DNA of 64,000 bases from Bacteroidaceae bacterium (GCA_017529865.1 JAFXNA010000003.1:1-64000), one strand, 5' to 3'. Positions 17,322 to 26,930 are shown, numbered from the stretch's first letter. Program-made: numbers and translations. Notes: a model not told the origin generated them from the sequence alone.

Positions 17322-20300
17322 ATGAACAGAAAACTACTAAGTATCGCACTGTTGCTAACCATTGCAACGATTAGTTTTGCACAGCGCACCACCGACCACC
17401 TTGACCGCGGTCTCGTAGCTGTTCCCTCTAATTCGGGAAGCGGCAACCTCGTATCGTGGCGCGTCTTTGGCGAAGAATACTATGACGTTACCTATAACCT
17501 CTATTGCGACGGCACTCAGATAGCCAAAAATCTCTCTGCCTCCAACTACACACACACCGCTGGTACTGCGACGAGCAAGTATCAGGTAGCTGCCGTGGTT
17601 CGTGGTACAGAACAAGCGAAGTGTGATGTTGTCACTCGTTGGAACAACGGTATGCTGACCATTCCCGTTCAGAAGATTACGGGTCGTGACGGTACCGATG
17701 TTACGTCGAACTATTCGCTCAACGACATCTCATTAGGCGACCTCGACGGCGATGGCATTGTGGAGTTCATCGTGAAACGTCCGTGTAGCCGTGCTGCCGA
17801 TGTATCGCAGAAGAACTGCTTCCATGTGCTCGACTGCTACGACCACAAGGGCAAGCGCCTCTGGTGGATTGACTTAGGACCGAACATGTTGGCTGGTGCC
17901 GACGAGCAATGGGACTGCGTATGCTACGACTGGGATGGCGACGGAAAGGCTGAGGTGCTGCTTCGCATTCAGGACAACGCCTATATCCACTATGCCGATG
18001 GTACGCAGGAACTGATTGGCTCTTCTACGGTCGACACACGTTGGGACGGCATCGAGTACACCTCATCCGGCAACGAATACCTACTCTATTTGGAAGGAGC
18101 GACAGGACGTCCCTATAGCATAGGTCCCACACAACACCCACATTACGCCGACTATCCGCTCACGCGTGGTCAGGACAGTGACTGGGGAAGCGGCATCGTG
18201 GGCCATCGTTCCACAAAGCACTACTTCGGTGCGCCCTTCCTCGACGGACGCCATGCCAGCATCTTCCTCGGGCGCGGTTGCTACACCATGCATAAGTTTG
18301 CCGCCTATGATGTCGACCCATTGACCCATCAACTCACACGCCGCTGGTACTGGGAGAACAACGCCGGCGGACCGTGGTTCGGTCAAGGTTACCACAACTT
18401 CGCTATCGGTGATGTCGACTGGGACGGACGCGACGAGATTATCTTCGGCTCGATGATTATCGACGACAACGGCAAGGGTCTCAGCACCACAGGTTTAGGT
18501 CACGGAGATGCACAGCATTGTGCTGACCTCGACCCTTATCGCAAGTATGAAGAGCAATTTGCCTGCAACGAAAGCAGTCCGGCAATGAACTACCGCAATG
18601 CCGTCACCTCTCAGTTCTATTACCGCCACAAAGCTTCGGGCGATGACGGTCGCGCACTCTGTGCCAACTTCACCAACACCTACCCAGGTTCCGTGGGACG
18701 TAGTGTGAGCACAGGATGGATCAGTACCGTTGCCGACAAGGTAGTGACCGAACTCGGTGGCGATAACTTCATCGGCTGGGGCGACCTCAACCAGCGCATC
18801 TACTGGGACGGAGACCTGCTCGACGAGTATTTCGACAGCCCTGGAACGGAAGGCTATGGTGCTATCTACAAACCTGCCGAGGCTGGTGGCGGACGTTGGA
18901 ATTTCCCTGACTCGAAGTGTAACAACTGGACGAAAAACAATCCCGGCGCTATTGCCGACATCTTTGGTGACTGGCGCGAGGAACTCGTGATGCGTCGTGG
19001 CGACAATACCGCCATCCTCGTCTATTCGACTGGCATATCGACGAAATACCGCATCCCTACCCTATGGCACGACCACCAATACCGTAACGCGATGGTTTGG
19101 CAGAGCATGGGCTACAACCAACCGCCACACAAGAGCTACTTCCTCGGCGAACTCGAGGGCATTACCGTTGCACCGCCACCATTGACTATGACGGGTCGAA
19201 AGGAAGTGAAGAACGGTGGTACCATTACCACTACCGATGACCACCTTATCGTGTGTGAGACGAACGATACCCACATCTCGCTTGCCGATGGCGCCAGTCC
19301 ATATATGGTGACCTTCAACGTGCCGTCGTGGGTACAGGGAACAGCTGGAAGCGGTGCCACATCTGCCAACACGGCTATCAAATATGATTACTTCACCTGC
19401 GACGTGACAGGCGGAGCATTGACGGGTAACACACGCGTAGTAAAACAAGGTGACGGCATCCTCCGTCTGCCCAATGTCCAGATGACCTTCACGGGTGGCA
19501 TGGACGTATGGGCGGGTACACTCTGCTTCGACGGACAGATGCTTTCTTCTCCCCTATGGCTCAACCGCTTTGCCGAACTCAATAGCGACGGCGGACAATT
19601 CAAGAGTATTCAGGCCGACTACGGTTCCATCATTCGTCCGGGCGGAATCGATAAGGCTGGTAGCATCACGGTCGACGAAACCCTCTCGCTGGGCTTCGGT
19701 TCACGCATCGTACTCGATCTCTACAGCGAAGGCTTCCAAGCCGACCGCATCAACGCATCAACGCTGAAGATAGAGAAAAAGACCGCCAGCGTTTGGCAGA
19801 AGTACGGACCGCAATACCTTCAGCCAGTTATCGAAATCATAGAACATAAGGCCGACGGAGCCACGACCCTCGAGCCAGGCGATTACATCATCGGACACGC
19901 CAATCAGCTCAACGGTTCATTGGCATCCATCAAAATCGAGGGCATCACCGACCTGAAACCCTCACTCACAATCGATGAGCAGGGACAGATTGTCCTGTCG
20001 CTCGGTTCGATGCGTGGACCGGCTGACATCACTTGGAGCGGAGCCACATCGGGCACGTGGGACTTTGCCAAGACAGCCAACTTCTTCCTCTCAGGCGATA
20101 ATGAGCAAACTCCAGAAATATTCGTCAAGGGCGACATCGTCAATTTCACCGACGAAGCAACGCGCACAGCGGTTGTTCTCGACGATGAGATCGAAGCCGA
20201 TACGGTTCGCTTCAACAACGATGAGAAGACCTACTCACTCGAAGGTAGCGGCGAAATCAAGGGCAACACCGCCTTTGTGAAGGAAGGCAGCAAAAGCGTC

Positions 20301-21887
20301 ACCATCAGTACCGAGAGCAGCTACACGGGTGGCAACTACCTGCGTGGCGGTACGACGACGGTTAGCATCCTCTCCAACTCCACCAAGCCGAAGGGCAACC
20401 TCGGCGGAGTGACCACCAGTCCAGCTAAGTTCACGATGGAGAACGGTGCCGTTCTGCAGACCACCGCAGCCGTGACGAACGGCTCCCCCATTCGTATGGT
20501 TGGCGATGGAGGTATCATCAACAACTCCGCCGACTTCACCCAAGAGGCTGCCTTCAGCGGCACCACCCTCACCAAACGCGGCAATGGATGGCTCAAGCCG
20601 AGTGTCGAGAGTACGCTCCGCAGGCTGGTCGTCGAGGCAGGTACGGTCGATGCCGGAGCAAAGGTAGCGAACAACGTTGAACTGAAAGGCTCAGCAGCCA
20701 TCACTGGCAACGGATTCCTCACCACACCAATCCTCGTAGCCGACAAGGCGAAAGCCAAACTAACCACGATGAACCGCCAGACCACCAACCTCGCCCTCAC
20801 AGGCAACGGACAACTCACCGTCTATTGTGCCACAGAGAAAGGCAACGGCTATTACGCCACACGTACACCCATTGCACTCAACCTCTCGAAGTTCCAAGGC
20901 ACACTCGTAGCCGAAGCAACCTATGCCGAGGACGGACGCCTCACGTTCGACACCAGTTCGGGTGGCGACGGATGGACACTCAACATCCCCGAAGGACGGT
21001 ACGTACAGAACTCAGGCAAAACCCTTCGCATAGGACAGCTCACGGGCAAAGGCTCGCTCGGAGGCTACAGTGCCTTCCGCAACGGCGTCACAGCCGTAGC
21101 CAACACATGGCAAGTAGGCAACGACACCATCGACTACACGTTCGACGGCACCGTCAGCAGCATCGACAACTTCACGAAAATGGGTAAGAGCCGCATGACC
21201 GTGAAAGGAGCATGGGATAATACCGGCAGCGTCACCGTCTCAGCGGGCACGCTGATGCTCGACGGAGGCAAACTCGGCACCGGAGCACTCACCGTAGCAC
21301 GTAATGCCACCCTCATGGGTGTCGGAACCCTCGCCAATAGTGCCATCACCATCAACGGCAACATCCAGCCAGGCAAGAGCAGCGCAGCCCTCAATGCCAC
21401 CATCGACTGCGGCGGAAAGAACCTCACCGTCGCATCATCAGGCACCTACACCGTCACCGTTCGCCGCTGTGCCACGAAGTCGAACGACGGATGCGCCAAC
21501 ATCAGCAACATCGGCAAACTGACCCTCAGCGGCACCGTCCGTGTCGAGTTGTCACCATACCATAACTTCGCCGTCGGCGACTCAGTCCGCATCTTCACTT
21601 GTACCTCGTTCAGCGGCACACCCAAGTTCAGCCTCCCACGTCAGTACCGATGGGACACCAGCCGCATCCGCGAAGGCCTCATCTTCATCACCGCCATCGT
21701 TCCACCCGAAGACGTGAACTGCGACGGTACCGTCGACACCCAAGACGTCCTCTGCATCTACCAATTCATCCAAGATGGTTCACTCCCCATCGAGGGGGAG
21801 ACGGAGGAGGTCTGTGATGTCAATCAGGATGGCATCGTCGACACACAGGATGTACTGAAAATATACGAGTACATCAGCAATCATTAA
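17322..21887 (+). CDS. Rhamnogalacturonan lyase (PL11) with autotransporter-like repeats and dockerin-like end
   Basis: 1521 residues with a signal peptide ending near ISFAQ. Residues 20-620 match family PL11 (DRGLVAV, WRVFGEEYYDVTYNLY, repeated D-x-DGDG calcium loops, GHGDAQH, HDHQYRNAMVWQ), which cleaves the rhamnogalacturonan I backbone by beta-elimination. Residues 640-1440 are beta-strand repeats of the autotransporter-associated type (TLTKRGNGWL..., SRMTVKGAWDNTGSVTVSAGTLML). The last 58 residues (1464-1521) are two dockerin-type loops, DVNCDGTVDTQDVL and DVNQDGIVDTQDVL. Lyase and GH31 form an operon. A dockerin suggests binding to a cohesin or a stabilising calcium module; no cohesin is seen in the window. 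Confidence 0.88.
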   Translation: MNRKLLSIALLLTIATISFAQRTTDHLDRGLVAVPSNSGSGNLVSWRVFGEEYYDVTYNLYCDGTQIAKNLSASNYTHTAGTATSKYQVAAVVRGTEQAKCDVVTRWNNGMLTIPVQKITGRDGTDVTSNYSLNDISLGDLDGDGIVEFIVKRPCSRAADVSQKNCFHVLDCYDHKGKRLWWIDLGPNMLAGADEQWDCVCYDWDGDGKAEVLLRIQDNAYIHYADGTQELIGSSTVDTRWDGIEYTSSGNEYLLYLEGATGRPYSIGPTQHPHYADYPLTRGQDSDWGSGIVGHRSTKHYFGAPFLDGRHASIFLGRGCYTMHKFAAYDVDPLTHQLTRRWYWENNAGGPWFGQGYHNFAIGDVDWDGRDEIIFGSMIIDDNGKGLSTTGLGHGDAQHCADLDPYRKYEEQFACNESSPAMNYRNAVTSQFYYRHKASGDDGRALCANFTNTYPGSVGRSVSTGWISTVADKVVTELGGDNFIGWGDLNQRIYWDGDLLDEYFDSPGTEGYGAIYKPAEAGGGRWNFPDSKCNNWTKNNPGAIADIFGDWREELVMRRGDNTAILVYSTGISTKYRIPTLWHDHQYRNAMVWQSMGYNQPPHKSYFLGELEGITVAPPPLTMTGRKEVKNGGTITTTDDHLIVCETNDTHISLADGASPYMVTFNVPSWVQGTAGSGATSANTAIKYDYFTCDVTGGALTGNTRVVKQGDGILRLPNVQMTFTGGMDVWAGTLCFDGQMLSSPLWLNRFAELNSDGGQFKSIQADYGSIIRPGGIDKAGSITVDETLSLGFGSRIVLDLYSEGFQADRINASTLKIEKKTASVWQKYGPQYLQPVIEIIEHKADGATTLEPGDYIIGHANQLNGSLASIKIEGITDLKPSLTIDEQGQIVLSLGSMRGPADITWSGATSGTWDFAKTANFFLSGDNEQTPEIFVKGDIVNFTDEATRTAVVLDDEIEADTVRFNNDEKTYSLEGSGEIKGNTAFVKEGSKSVTISTESSYTGGNYLRGGTTTVSILSNSTKPKGNLGGVTTSPAKFTMENGAVLQTTAAVTNGSPIRMVGDGGIINNSADFTQEAAFSGTTLTKRGNGWLKPSVESTLRRLVVEAGTVDAGAKVANNVELKGSAAITGNGFLTTPILVADKAKAKLTTMNRQTTNLALTGNGQLTVYCATEKGNGYYATRTPIALNLSKFQGTLVAEATYAEDGRLTFDTSSGGDGWTLNIPEGRYVQNSGKTLRIGQLTGKGSLGGYSAFRNGVTAVANTWQVGNDTIDYTFDGTVSSIDNFTKMGKSRMTVKGAWDNTGSVTVSAGTLMLDGGKLGTGALTVARNATLMGVGTLANSAITINGNIQPGKSSAALNATIDCGGKNLTVASSGTYTVTVRRCATKSNDGCANISNIGKLTLSGTVRVELSPYHNFAVGDSVRIFTCTSFSGTPKFSLPRQYRWDTSRIREGLIFITAIVPPEDVNCDGTVDTQDVLCIYQFIQDGSLPIEGETEEVCDVNQDGIVDTQDVLKIYEYISNH

Positions 21888-21897
21888 AACAAAAACA

Positions 21898-21931
21898 AAA
21901 AGACTGGGCGAACATCTCGTCCAGTCTTTTG
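21898..21931 (+). terminator. Terminator of the GH31-PL11 operon
   Basis: AAAGACTGG and CCAGTCTTT arms around GCGAACATCTCGT. A nearly identical copy is at 23671-23703. Confidence 0.85.
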
Positions 21932-22100
21932 CACTTGGGTGAGGGCTATGCTGGAGCGGGCAGAGCAATAACCAGCCAACTGCCGGAATAAAACGCGGCT
22001 TATTTCGCTAAAAAGGCCAAAAAACGACACGTTGTAGCGAAATAAAATTATTATTGTTCGGTATTTTTGTCTTTTTGCTTGTTGTTTTCGGTTTTATTTG

Positions 22101-22108
22101 TACCTTTG
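22101..22108 (+). promoter_or_regulatory. -7 box of the ATPase gene
   Basis: TACCTTTG 44 bp before ATG 22152, with TTG words about 20 bp further upstream. Confidence 0.65.
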
Positions 22109-22151
22109 CAACCGACAATAACTTAATGTGCATTAAATTAATATTCGTTAT

Positions 22152-23468
22152 ATGAGGTTTTATGACAGAGAAAAAGAGCTGGAGATACTCCAGAGGAATT
22201 GGGAACAAACAGAAGAACGGGGCCTCCTGACAGTACTCATTGGCCGACGTCGAATTGGTAAGACCACACTACTGAGGAAAAGTTCAGATGACGGTCATAC
22301 GCCACTGCTCTACCTCTATGTCTCGAAAGATAACGAGCGTGTGCTAACAAGCAAGTTTCAGGAAGCAGCTGAGCAGGTTTTGGGCTTACAGATTTTCGGT
22401 CGCATAGAAACATTCGCCCAGTTCTTCGAGTTGTTGGTGCGATATGGTCAGGAGCACCATTTCACACTGGTATTCGATGAGTTTCAAAACTTCATCAAAG
22501 TAAACCCAGCTATTCCAAGTCACATTCAGGATATATGGGACCGCTATCATGAGAAGGTGAAGATTAACATGATTGCTTGCGGCAGTATCTACAATATGAT
22601 GCACAAAATTTTCGATAACGAAGACGAACCGCTCTATGGCCGTCAGGACTGTCGCTTGAATATGCTTCCGTTCCGTATCAGTGTGCTGAAGCAAATCCTC
22701 CACGATCACAATCCTCAATACACTTCCGAGGATCTGCTATGCCTCTATGCACTCACGGGCGGTGTGGCTAAATACGTGTCCTGGCTGATGGATGCGAAAG
22801 CTACTACGAAACCGAAGATGTTACGATGGGTTACACAAGCAGGTTCACCCTATCTCTCCGAAGGTACAGAACTTATCATGTCTGAATTTGGCAAGGACTA
22901 TGCAAACTATTTGAGCATACTCCAATTGATTGCTTCAGGTTTGACTACTCAGAGCGAAATCGACGGTGCTATTGGAAAGAACACAGGAGCCTATCTTGAA
23001 AATCTGGAAACGGAATACAGTTATATCCACCGTCATCAGCCTATGTTCAGCAAACCAAAAGGCAGGAACTCCCACTGGCAGCTCGACGACTGTTTCTTAC
23101 GTTTTTGGTTCCGGTTCATCTTGCGTAATCAGGCTCTCGTCGAGATGGAGCGCAATGACCTGTTACTCGAAATTGTTGAGCGTGGCTATGAGCAATACAC
23201 AGGATATGTTCTTGAGCAGTATTTCCGTCAAAAATGGATGGAAGAAGAGCGAGTAACGATAGTAGGCAACTGGTGGGACCGCAAGGGTGAGAACGAAATT
23301 GATATGATAGCTCTCAATGATATAGAAAAGAAAGCTGTAGTAGCAGAAATCAAGCGTCAGCGAAGAAAGTTAAATCCCACGGAACTGGCAGAGAAAACAG
23401 CTATACTCGGCAAGGAACTGACAAACTACAGTGTCAGCCATATTTGTTTGTCGATGGAGGACATGTAA
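22152..23468 (+). CDS. AAA-type ATPase with DUF234-like C-terminus
   Basis: 438 residues. Walker A is IGRRRIGKTTLL (30-41) and Walker B is LVFDEFQNF (about 105). The C-terminal third has the ENEIDMIAL...KKAVVAEIKRQ signature of the DUF234 nuclease-like module. These archaeal-type ATPases are common, scattered accessory genes in Bacteroidota; their function is unknown. It stands alone with its own promoter. Copies of the dockerin 3' end plus terminator lie on both sides (21811-21931 and 23554-23703), suggesting it was inserted by, or accompanied, a duplication. Confidence 0.83.
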   Translation: MRFYDREKELEILQRNWEQTEERGLLTVLIGRRRIGKTTLLRKSSDDGHTPLLYLYVSKDNERVLTSKFQEAAEQVLGLQIFGRIETFAQFFELLVRYGQEHHFTLVFDEFQNFIKVNPAIPSHIQDIWDRYHEKVKINMIACGSIYNMMHKIFDNEDEPLYGRQDCRLNMLPFRISVLKQILHDHNPQYTSEDLLCLYALTGGVAKYVSWLMDAKATTKPKMLRWVTQAGSPYLSEGTELIMSEFGKDYANYLSILQLIASGLTTQSEIDGAIGKNTGAYLENLETEYSYIHRHQPMFSKPKGRNSHWQLDDCFLRFWFRFILRNQALVEMERNDLLLEIVERGYEQYTGYVLEQYFRQKWMEEERVTIVGNWWDRKGENEIDMIALNDIEKKAVVAEIKRQRRKLNPTELAEKTAILGKELTNYSVSHICLSMEDM

Positions 23469-23482
23469 TAAATACAGACACT

Positions 23483-23632
23483 ATGCACAAAGGATTGTAT
23501 ATCATCGGACTGTTGTTGTTGCTCTTTGTTGCCTGCACGGGTGACAAGGAGGTGAGGGCTGTGATGTCAATCAGGATGGCATCGTCGATACACAAGACGT
23601 CCTGAAGATATACGAATACATCAGCAATCATT
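23483..23632 (+). pseudogene. Lipoprotein start joined out of frame to a dockerin remnant
   Basis: ATG 23483 begins MHKGLYIIGLLLLLFVACTG, a good lipoprotein signal, but the frame ends after 40 codons (23605). From 23560 another frame encodes CDVNQDGIVDTQDVLKIYEYISNH and a stop, the same 24-residue end as the PL11 protein. The DNA keeps about 90 percent identity to 21818-21887 and includes the following terminator. It is a broken copy: either a deletion inside a dockerin-bearing lipoprotein or a junction of two genes. Confidence 0.75.
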
Positions 23633-23670
23633 AAAACGAAGACAAAAACAAAGACAAAACCAAAAACAAA

Positions 23671-23703
23671 AAGACTGGGCGAACATCTCGTCCAGCCTTT
23701 TGC
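23671..23703 (+). terminator. Second copy of the dockerin-gene terminator
   Basis: AAAAGACTGG and CCAGCCTTTT arms (one G-U) with the same GCGAACATCTCGT loop as the copy at 21898. Confidence 0.8.
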
Positions 23704-23713
23704 ATTCCATCCG

Positions 23714-23752
23714 TCACCCTCCCCCTCGTGGGGAGGGCTTGGGGAGAGGGGC
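23714..23752. repeat. GC-rich palindromic interspersed repeat, family A
   Basis: ACCCTCCCCCTCGTGGGGAGGG followed by GGGGAGAGGGGC, adjoining the stop codon of the DUF6261 gene. Confidence 0.65.
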
Positions 23753-23753
23753 T

Positions 23754-24920
23754 TTAATTCTGATCCACACCACCGCCTCCTGTGCTACCGCTGTTGATGA
23801 CCAGCGTGGCATCGGTCTGAGGCATTTGGAACGAGCCTTCGTAGACGGAGGCGTTCTGAGTCAGTTCCACTTCCTGTCCGTTGAGCGTTGCAGTCGGGGT
23901 CTGGCCGTAGGCAGGGGTCACTGCGATGTCCACCTGAGTGCCTGCACCAATCTGACTTCCTGAGTTCACTGCATTGCCGGCAATCGTCACGGTGGACGAG
24001 CCTGTGCCTTGCTTCGTGATAGTCAGTGTCATAACGGTTGGAGCAGGAGGTGTTTCACCACCACCATTCTCACTGCCTTGGTTCTCACCGCCGCCGTTTT
24101 CGTTTTGGTTTTGGTTTTCGTTAGGGGTGAGGCTGCCCTCGTTGTCACCATCACCATTCTCCCCTCCTTGGGAGGGGTCGGGAGAGGTTGTTCCTTGTCC
24201 ACTGCTCGACGAGCCGTTAGCACCAGGAATGTAATACTGCTTTGCATACAGTTCGATACCATGGAGCTGGTTGTAGAGGGCAGTCAACTCTGCACTTGGC
24301 ACGAGGTCCATCATGGCGTAGATGGTCTGATAGAGGTTGGCCACGGCGTCGTCGGTAGCCTTACGAGCAGTCTGCATCTCACCTTTCACGAAATCACCTT
24401 TGGTGCGTGCACGTTCCAACAGGTAATGGCGCACTAACTGAGCCTGCTCAACAGCCAACATAAAGTAGGTCCATACACCTATCTCGGTGAGAAATTCCTG
24501 ATGCGGCTGAAAATTCTGCTGCATCTGGATGACTTTGTCGGCTTTCGCACCCTTGGAATTACTTGCGCTGAACTTGTAGTCTTTGAACACTTGTTTACAC
24601 ACCTCGGCTTCTGCCTTCTTCGCTTCGCCTGCGGGAAGATTCGTATAGGCATCAATCGTCATACGTGAAGTAGTCATGTAGTTGCACATACGTTCGTATG
24701 AATCGGTCAACAAATTGACAGCAGGGTCACGCTGCGATTTTAGCCACAACTCGTCTTCATATTGACGACATTGATGTAATTGCTCAGCCTTTAACAAAAA
24801 GCGAGCATTGTCAGTTGTAAAAACACGAACACAGTTGTCAATCATCTGTGTCGTGTTGTCGTGGTCGGCATTAGTTAATGATACCAACCAACAAGAATTT
24901 AAATAAAACAAATTCTTCAT
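23754..24920 (-). CDS. DUF6261-like protein with Asn/Gly-rich linker and Ig-like tail
   Basis: 388 residues from ATG 24920; the longer frame would need a TTG. Residues 1-215 are helical and resemble the DUF6261 family common in Prevotella and Bacteroides, function unknown. There is no clear signal peptide. A low-complexity linker (about 230-290, rich in N, G, E and Q) follows, then an 85-residue beta domain (MTLTITKQGTGSSTVTIAG...). Part of the linker (SPDPSQGGENG) is encoded by a family A palindromic repeat at 24157-24190. The transcript probably starts at 25598-25605 and carries the 42-bp repeat array in its leader. Confidence 0.7.
   Translation of the reverse strand: MKNLFYLNSCWLVSLTNADHDNTTQMIDNCVRVFTTDNARFLLKAEQLHQCRQYEDELWLKSQRDPAVNLLTDSYERMCNYMTTSRMTIDAYTNLPAGEAKKAEAEVCKQVFKDYKFSASNSKGAKADKVIQMQQNFQPHQEFLTEIGVWTYFMLAVEQAQLVRHYLLERARTKGDFVKGEMQTARKATDDAVANLYQTIYAMMDLVPSAELTALYNQLHGIELYAKQYYIPGANGSSSSGQGTTSPDPSQGGENGDGDNEGSLTPNENQNQNENGGGENQGSENGGGETPPAPTVMTLTITKQGTGSSTVTIAGNAVNSGSQIGAGTQVDIAVTPAYGQTPTATLNGQEVELTQNASVYEGSFQMPQTDATLVINSGSTGGGGVDQN
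24157..24190. repeat. Family A repeat inside the DUF6261 coding sequence
   Basis: TCTCCCCTCCTTGGGAGGGG then TCGGGAGAGG, read in frame as part of the linker. Confidence 0.7.
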
Positions 24921-25013
24921 TAAAAACAATTATATAATATTATTATTAAAAATATACCCTGTTTGTCTTAGGTCATCCTCCGAAGGTGCAGAGGACATTT
25001 TTGTGCCGCAGGT

Positions 25014-25349
25014 GGTTTCCTAATCGTTAGGAAAGTACCATTTCACGGATTTCATGGTTTCCTAATCGTTAGGAAAGAACCATTTCACGGATTTCGTGGT
25101 TTCCTAATCGTTATGAAAGTACCATTTCATGGATTTCATGGTTTCCCAATCGTTATGAAAGAACCATTTCACGGATTTGGTGGTTTCCTAATCGTTAGGA
25201 AAGAACCATTTCACGGATTTCATGGTTTCCTAATCGTTGTGAAAGTACCATTTCACGAATTTGGTGGTTTCCTAATCGTTAGGAAAGAACCATTTCACGG
25301 ATTTCATGGTTTCCTAATCGTTGTGAAGGTACCATTTCACGAATTTCGT
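25014..25349. repeat. Tandem repeat: eight 42-bp units with hairpins
   Basis: Units begin at 25014, 25056, 25098, 25140, 25182, 25224, 25266 and 25308 (GGTTTCC each). Each unit holds TTCCTAATCGTTAGGAA, a 7-bp inverted repeat with a 3-nt loop (perfect in units 1, 2, 5 and 7), and ACCAT...ATGGT arms that bracket the rest. All minus-strand frames are stopped in each unit; one plus frame is open but lacks other signs of a gene. There are no unique spacers, so it is not CRISPR. Confidence 0.9.
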
Positions 25350-25597
25350 GATTTCCCCCCATCCCTTCGACATCAAAATCTTGTGAAGTATTATCTGCCA
25401 GACACTTCCGACAGTCCTTGCGTTTTTCATTTCATCTCCGTCGAACCAATCGACCATGATGATGGGTTATGTTTATCATCCCAAGCAGTACGCATAACTG
25501 CTTCTTTTTCATTTTCGCGTGACAAAAGTAGTGCAAGCCGAATGCAGAAGAACGCGTTCTTATGCTGAGGCATCGCCTACTTTAGCATTTTCGGGCG

Positions 25598-25605
25598 CAA
25601 AGATA
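25598..25605 (-). promoter_or_regulatory. -7 box of a long leader towards DUF6261
   Basis: TATCTTTG on the minus strand, about 680 bp before ATG 24920. The intervening leader holds a 26-codon ORF (25432-25512, MKKKQLCVLLGM...) and the 42-bp array. The rest of 24921-26177 shows only A/T-rich DNA. Confidence 0.5.
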
Positions 25606-25851
25606 CTTCCTTAATTAATAAAAGCCAAATTTTTTTGCAACTTTTTTTAATTTTTTTTGCAACTTCAAAAAATCGGCTCTATATATAATAAGGTGTACCC
25701 TCTTATCATTAATTGAAGGATTATCTCATTTTGTTATACTTTTTTCACATTTTCTTTGTTCCACTTTGCAATTTTGACGCGAATCAGCAAAAAATGCAAG
25801 TAATTCTTTGCATTCTCCGCTCCAAAATTTGGAAGTTTCAAGAAAAGTGTT

Positions 25852-25859
25852 TATATTTG
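25852..25859 (+). promoter_or_regulatory. -7 box upstream of the SUMF1-like gene
   Basis: TATATTTG followed by CAGCGC. The gene begins 318 bp downstream, so the leader would be long. I recognise no riboswitch in it. Confidence 0.4.
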
Positions 25860-26177
25860 CAGCGCATATCCAAAAGGATAGCAGACATATTGAAGAAAGC
25901 GCATTTTTGCTTTATCTTAGACGTGAACTTCGACAACTCACAGTTATCCTATAATGGATGAGTAATACAAGATAAAGGGAAAAACGCTCTTCTTGGTATG
26001 TATTCGTATATTATATCGAAATACATCCAAGGGGGCAGTTTGTTCACCTTTGAGTATTACGGGAGTCGAAGCCCAGCGTCTTAGAAGGCAGAATGGATGG
26101 CTCCCTTTTTTCGTATGCCTAATCTATTAACTACATAATCGCATTAGTCGAGTCAATAGTGCATATATTACAATAAT

Positions 26178-26930
26178 ATGATAAGAGACATAAAATGTAT
26201 GTTGATTGGCATAGCCATCGCATATATCGGATGTAGTAATATGTCTGCACAAAAGACCTTCACTACCAATGGTGTATCGTTCACGATGGTCTATGTTCAG
26301 GGCGGTACTTTCACGATGGGCGCTACGAGTGAGCAGGGGAGTGATGCGTATGATGATGAGAAGCCCACGCACAGTGTGACGTTGAGTAACTACTACATCG
26401 GTGAGACGGAAGTGACGCAGGAATTGTGGGATGCGGTGATGAGGGATGTGAATTTGACCTGGGACTTAGCTTCCTCAGCTTACCAAGTAACGGGTTCGCA
26501 ACGTCCTGTGTGCTACGTGAGTTGGGAAAACTGCCAGCGTTTCATCAGCAAGCTGAACAGCTTGACGGGTCAGCGGTTCCACCTGCCAACCGAAGCCCAG
26601 TGGGAGTATGCTGCACGGGGAGGCAACAAGAGCCGTGGTTACAAGTACAGCGGCAGCAACGACATCGGCTCTGTTGCATGGTACTGGGGGAATACGGATG
26701 CAAGGGGCTCCCACGACGTGAAGACAAAGGCTGCGAATGAGTTGGGCATCTACGATATGAGTGGCAACATAGCGGAGTGGTGTCAGGACTACTACTGTGA
26801 TAGAAATGACGCCCACGTGATTCGTGGGGGCCACTTTGGCAATTACGCGAGGAATTGTCGCGTCTCGTGTCGTAGCTGGGTCGTCACGACGAACCACTAC
26901 TACACCGTCGGGCTGCGCCTCGCCCTCTGA
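26178..26930 (+). CDS. SUMF1/formylglycine-generating-enzyme-like secreted protein
   Basis: 250 residues. The N-terminus (MLIGIAIAYIGCSNMSAQ) looks like an export or lipoprotein signal. The rest is the FGE-sulfatase fold: VYVQGGTFTMGAT, DEKPTHSVTLSNYYIGETEVT, RFHLPTEAQWEYAARGG and NIAEWCQDYY...VIRGGHFG. Many Bacteroidota members are not sulfatase activators but binding or variable proteins, and the copper-binding cysteines of true FGE are not evident. Function uncertain. A strong hairpin follows at 26976-27026. Confidence 0.8.
   Translation: MIRDIKCMLIGIAIAYIGCSNMSAQKTFTTNGVSFTMVYVQGGTFTMGATSEQGSDAYDDEKPTHSVTLSNYYIGETEVTQELWDAVMRDVNLTWDLASSAYQVTGSQRPVCYVSWENCQRFISKLNSLTGQRFHLPTEAQWEYAARGGNKSRGYKYSGSNDIGSVAWYWGNTDARGSHDVKTKAANELGIYDMSGNIAEWCQDYYCDRNDAHVIRGGHFGNYARNCRVSCRSWVVTTNHYYTVGLRLAL

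Noticed and set aside
25014..25349. Possible CRISPR array
   Set aside because: Units are contiguous 42-bp near-copies with no unique spacers and no cas genes nearby.
25432..25512. 26-codon leader peptide MKKKQLCVLLGM...
   Set aside because: It starts plausibly on the DUF6261 leader strand but has no clear ribosome site or run of regulatory codons; mentioned only as part of the leader.
25113..25568. A 151-codon ORF with 14-residue repeats over the 42-bp array
   Set aside because: The open frame follows from the 42-bp unit being a multiple of three. The start falls inside the third unit, most unit differences change residues, and the sequence is better read as leader or structural DNA of the opposite strand.
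25713..25961. 82-codon plus-strand ORF
   Set aside because: A/T-rich, hydrophobic by composition, no ribosome site; a promoter box at 25852 lies inside it.
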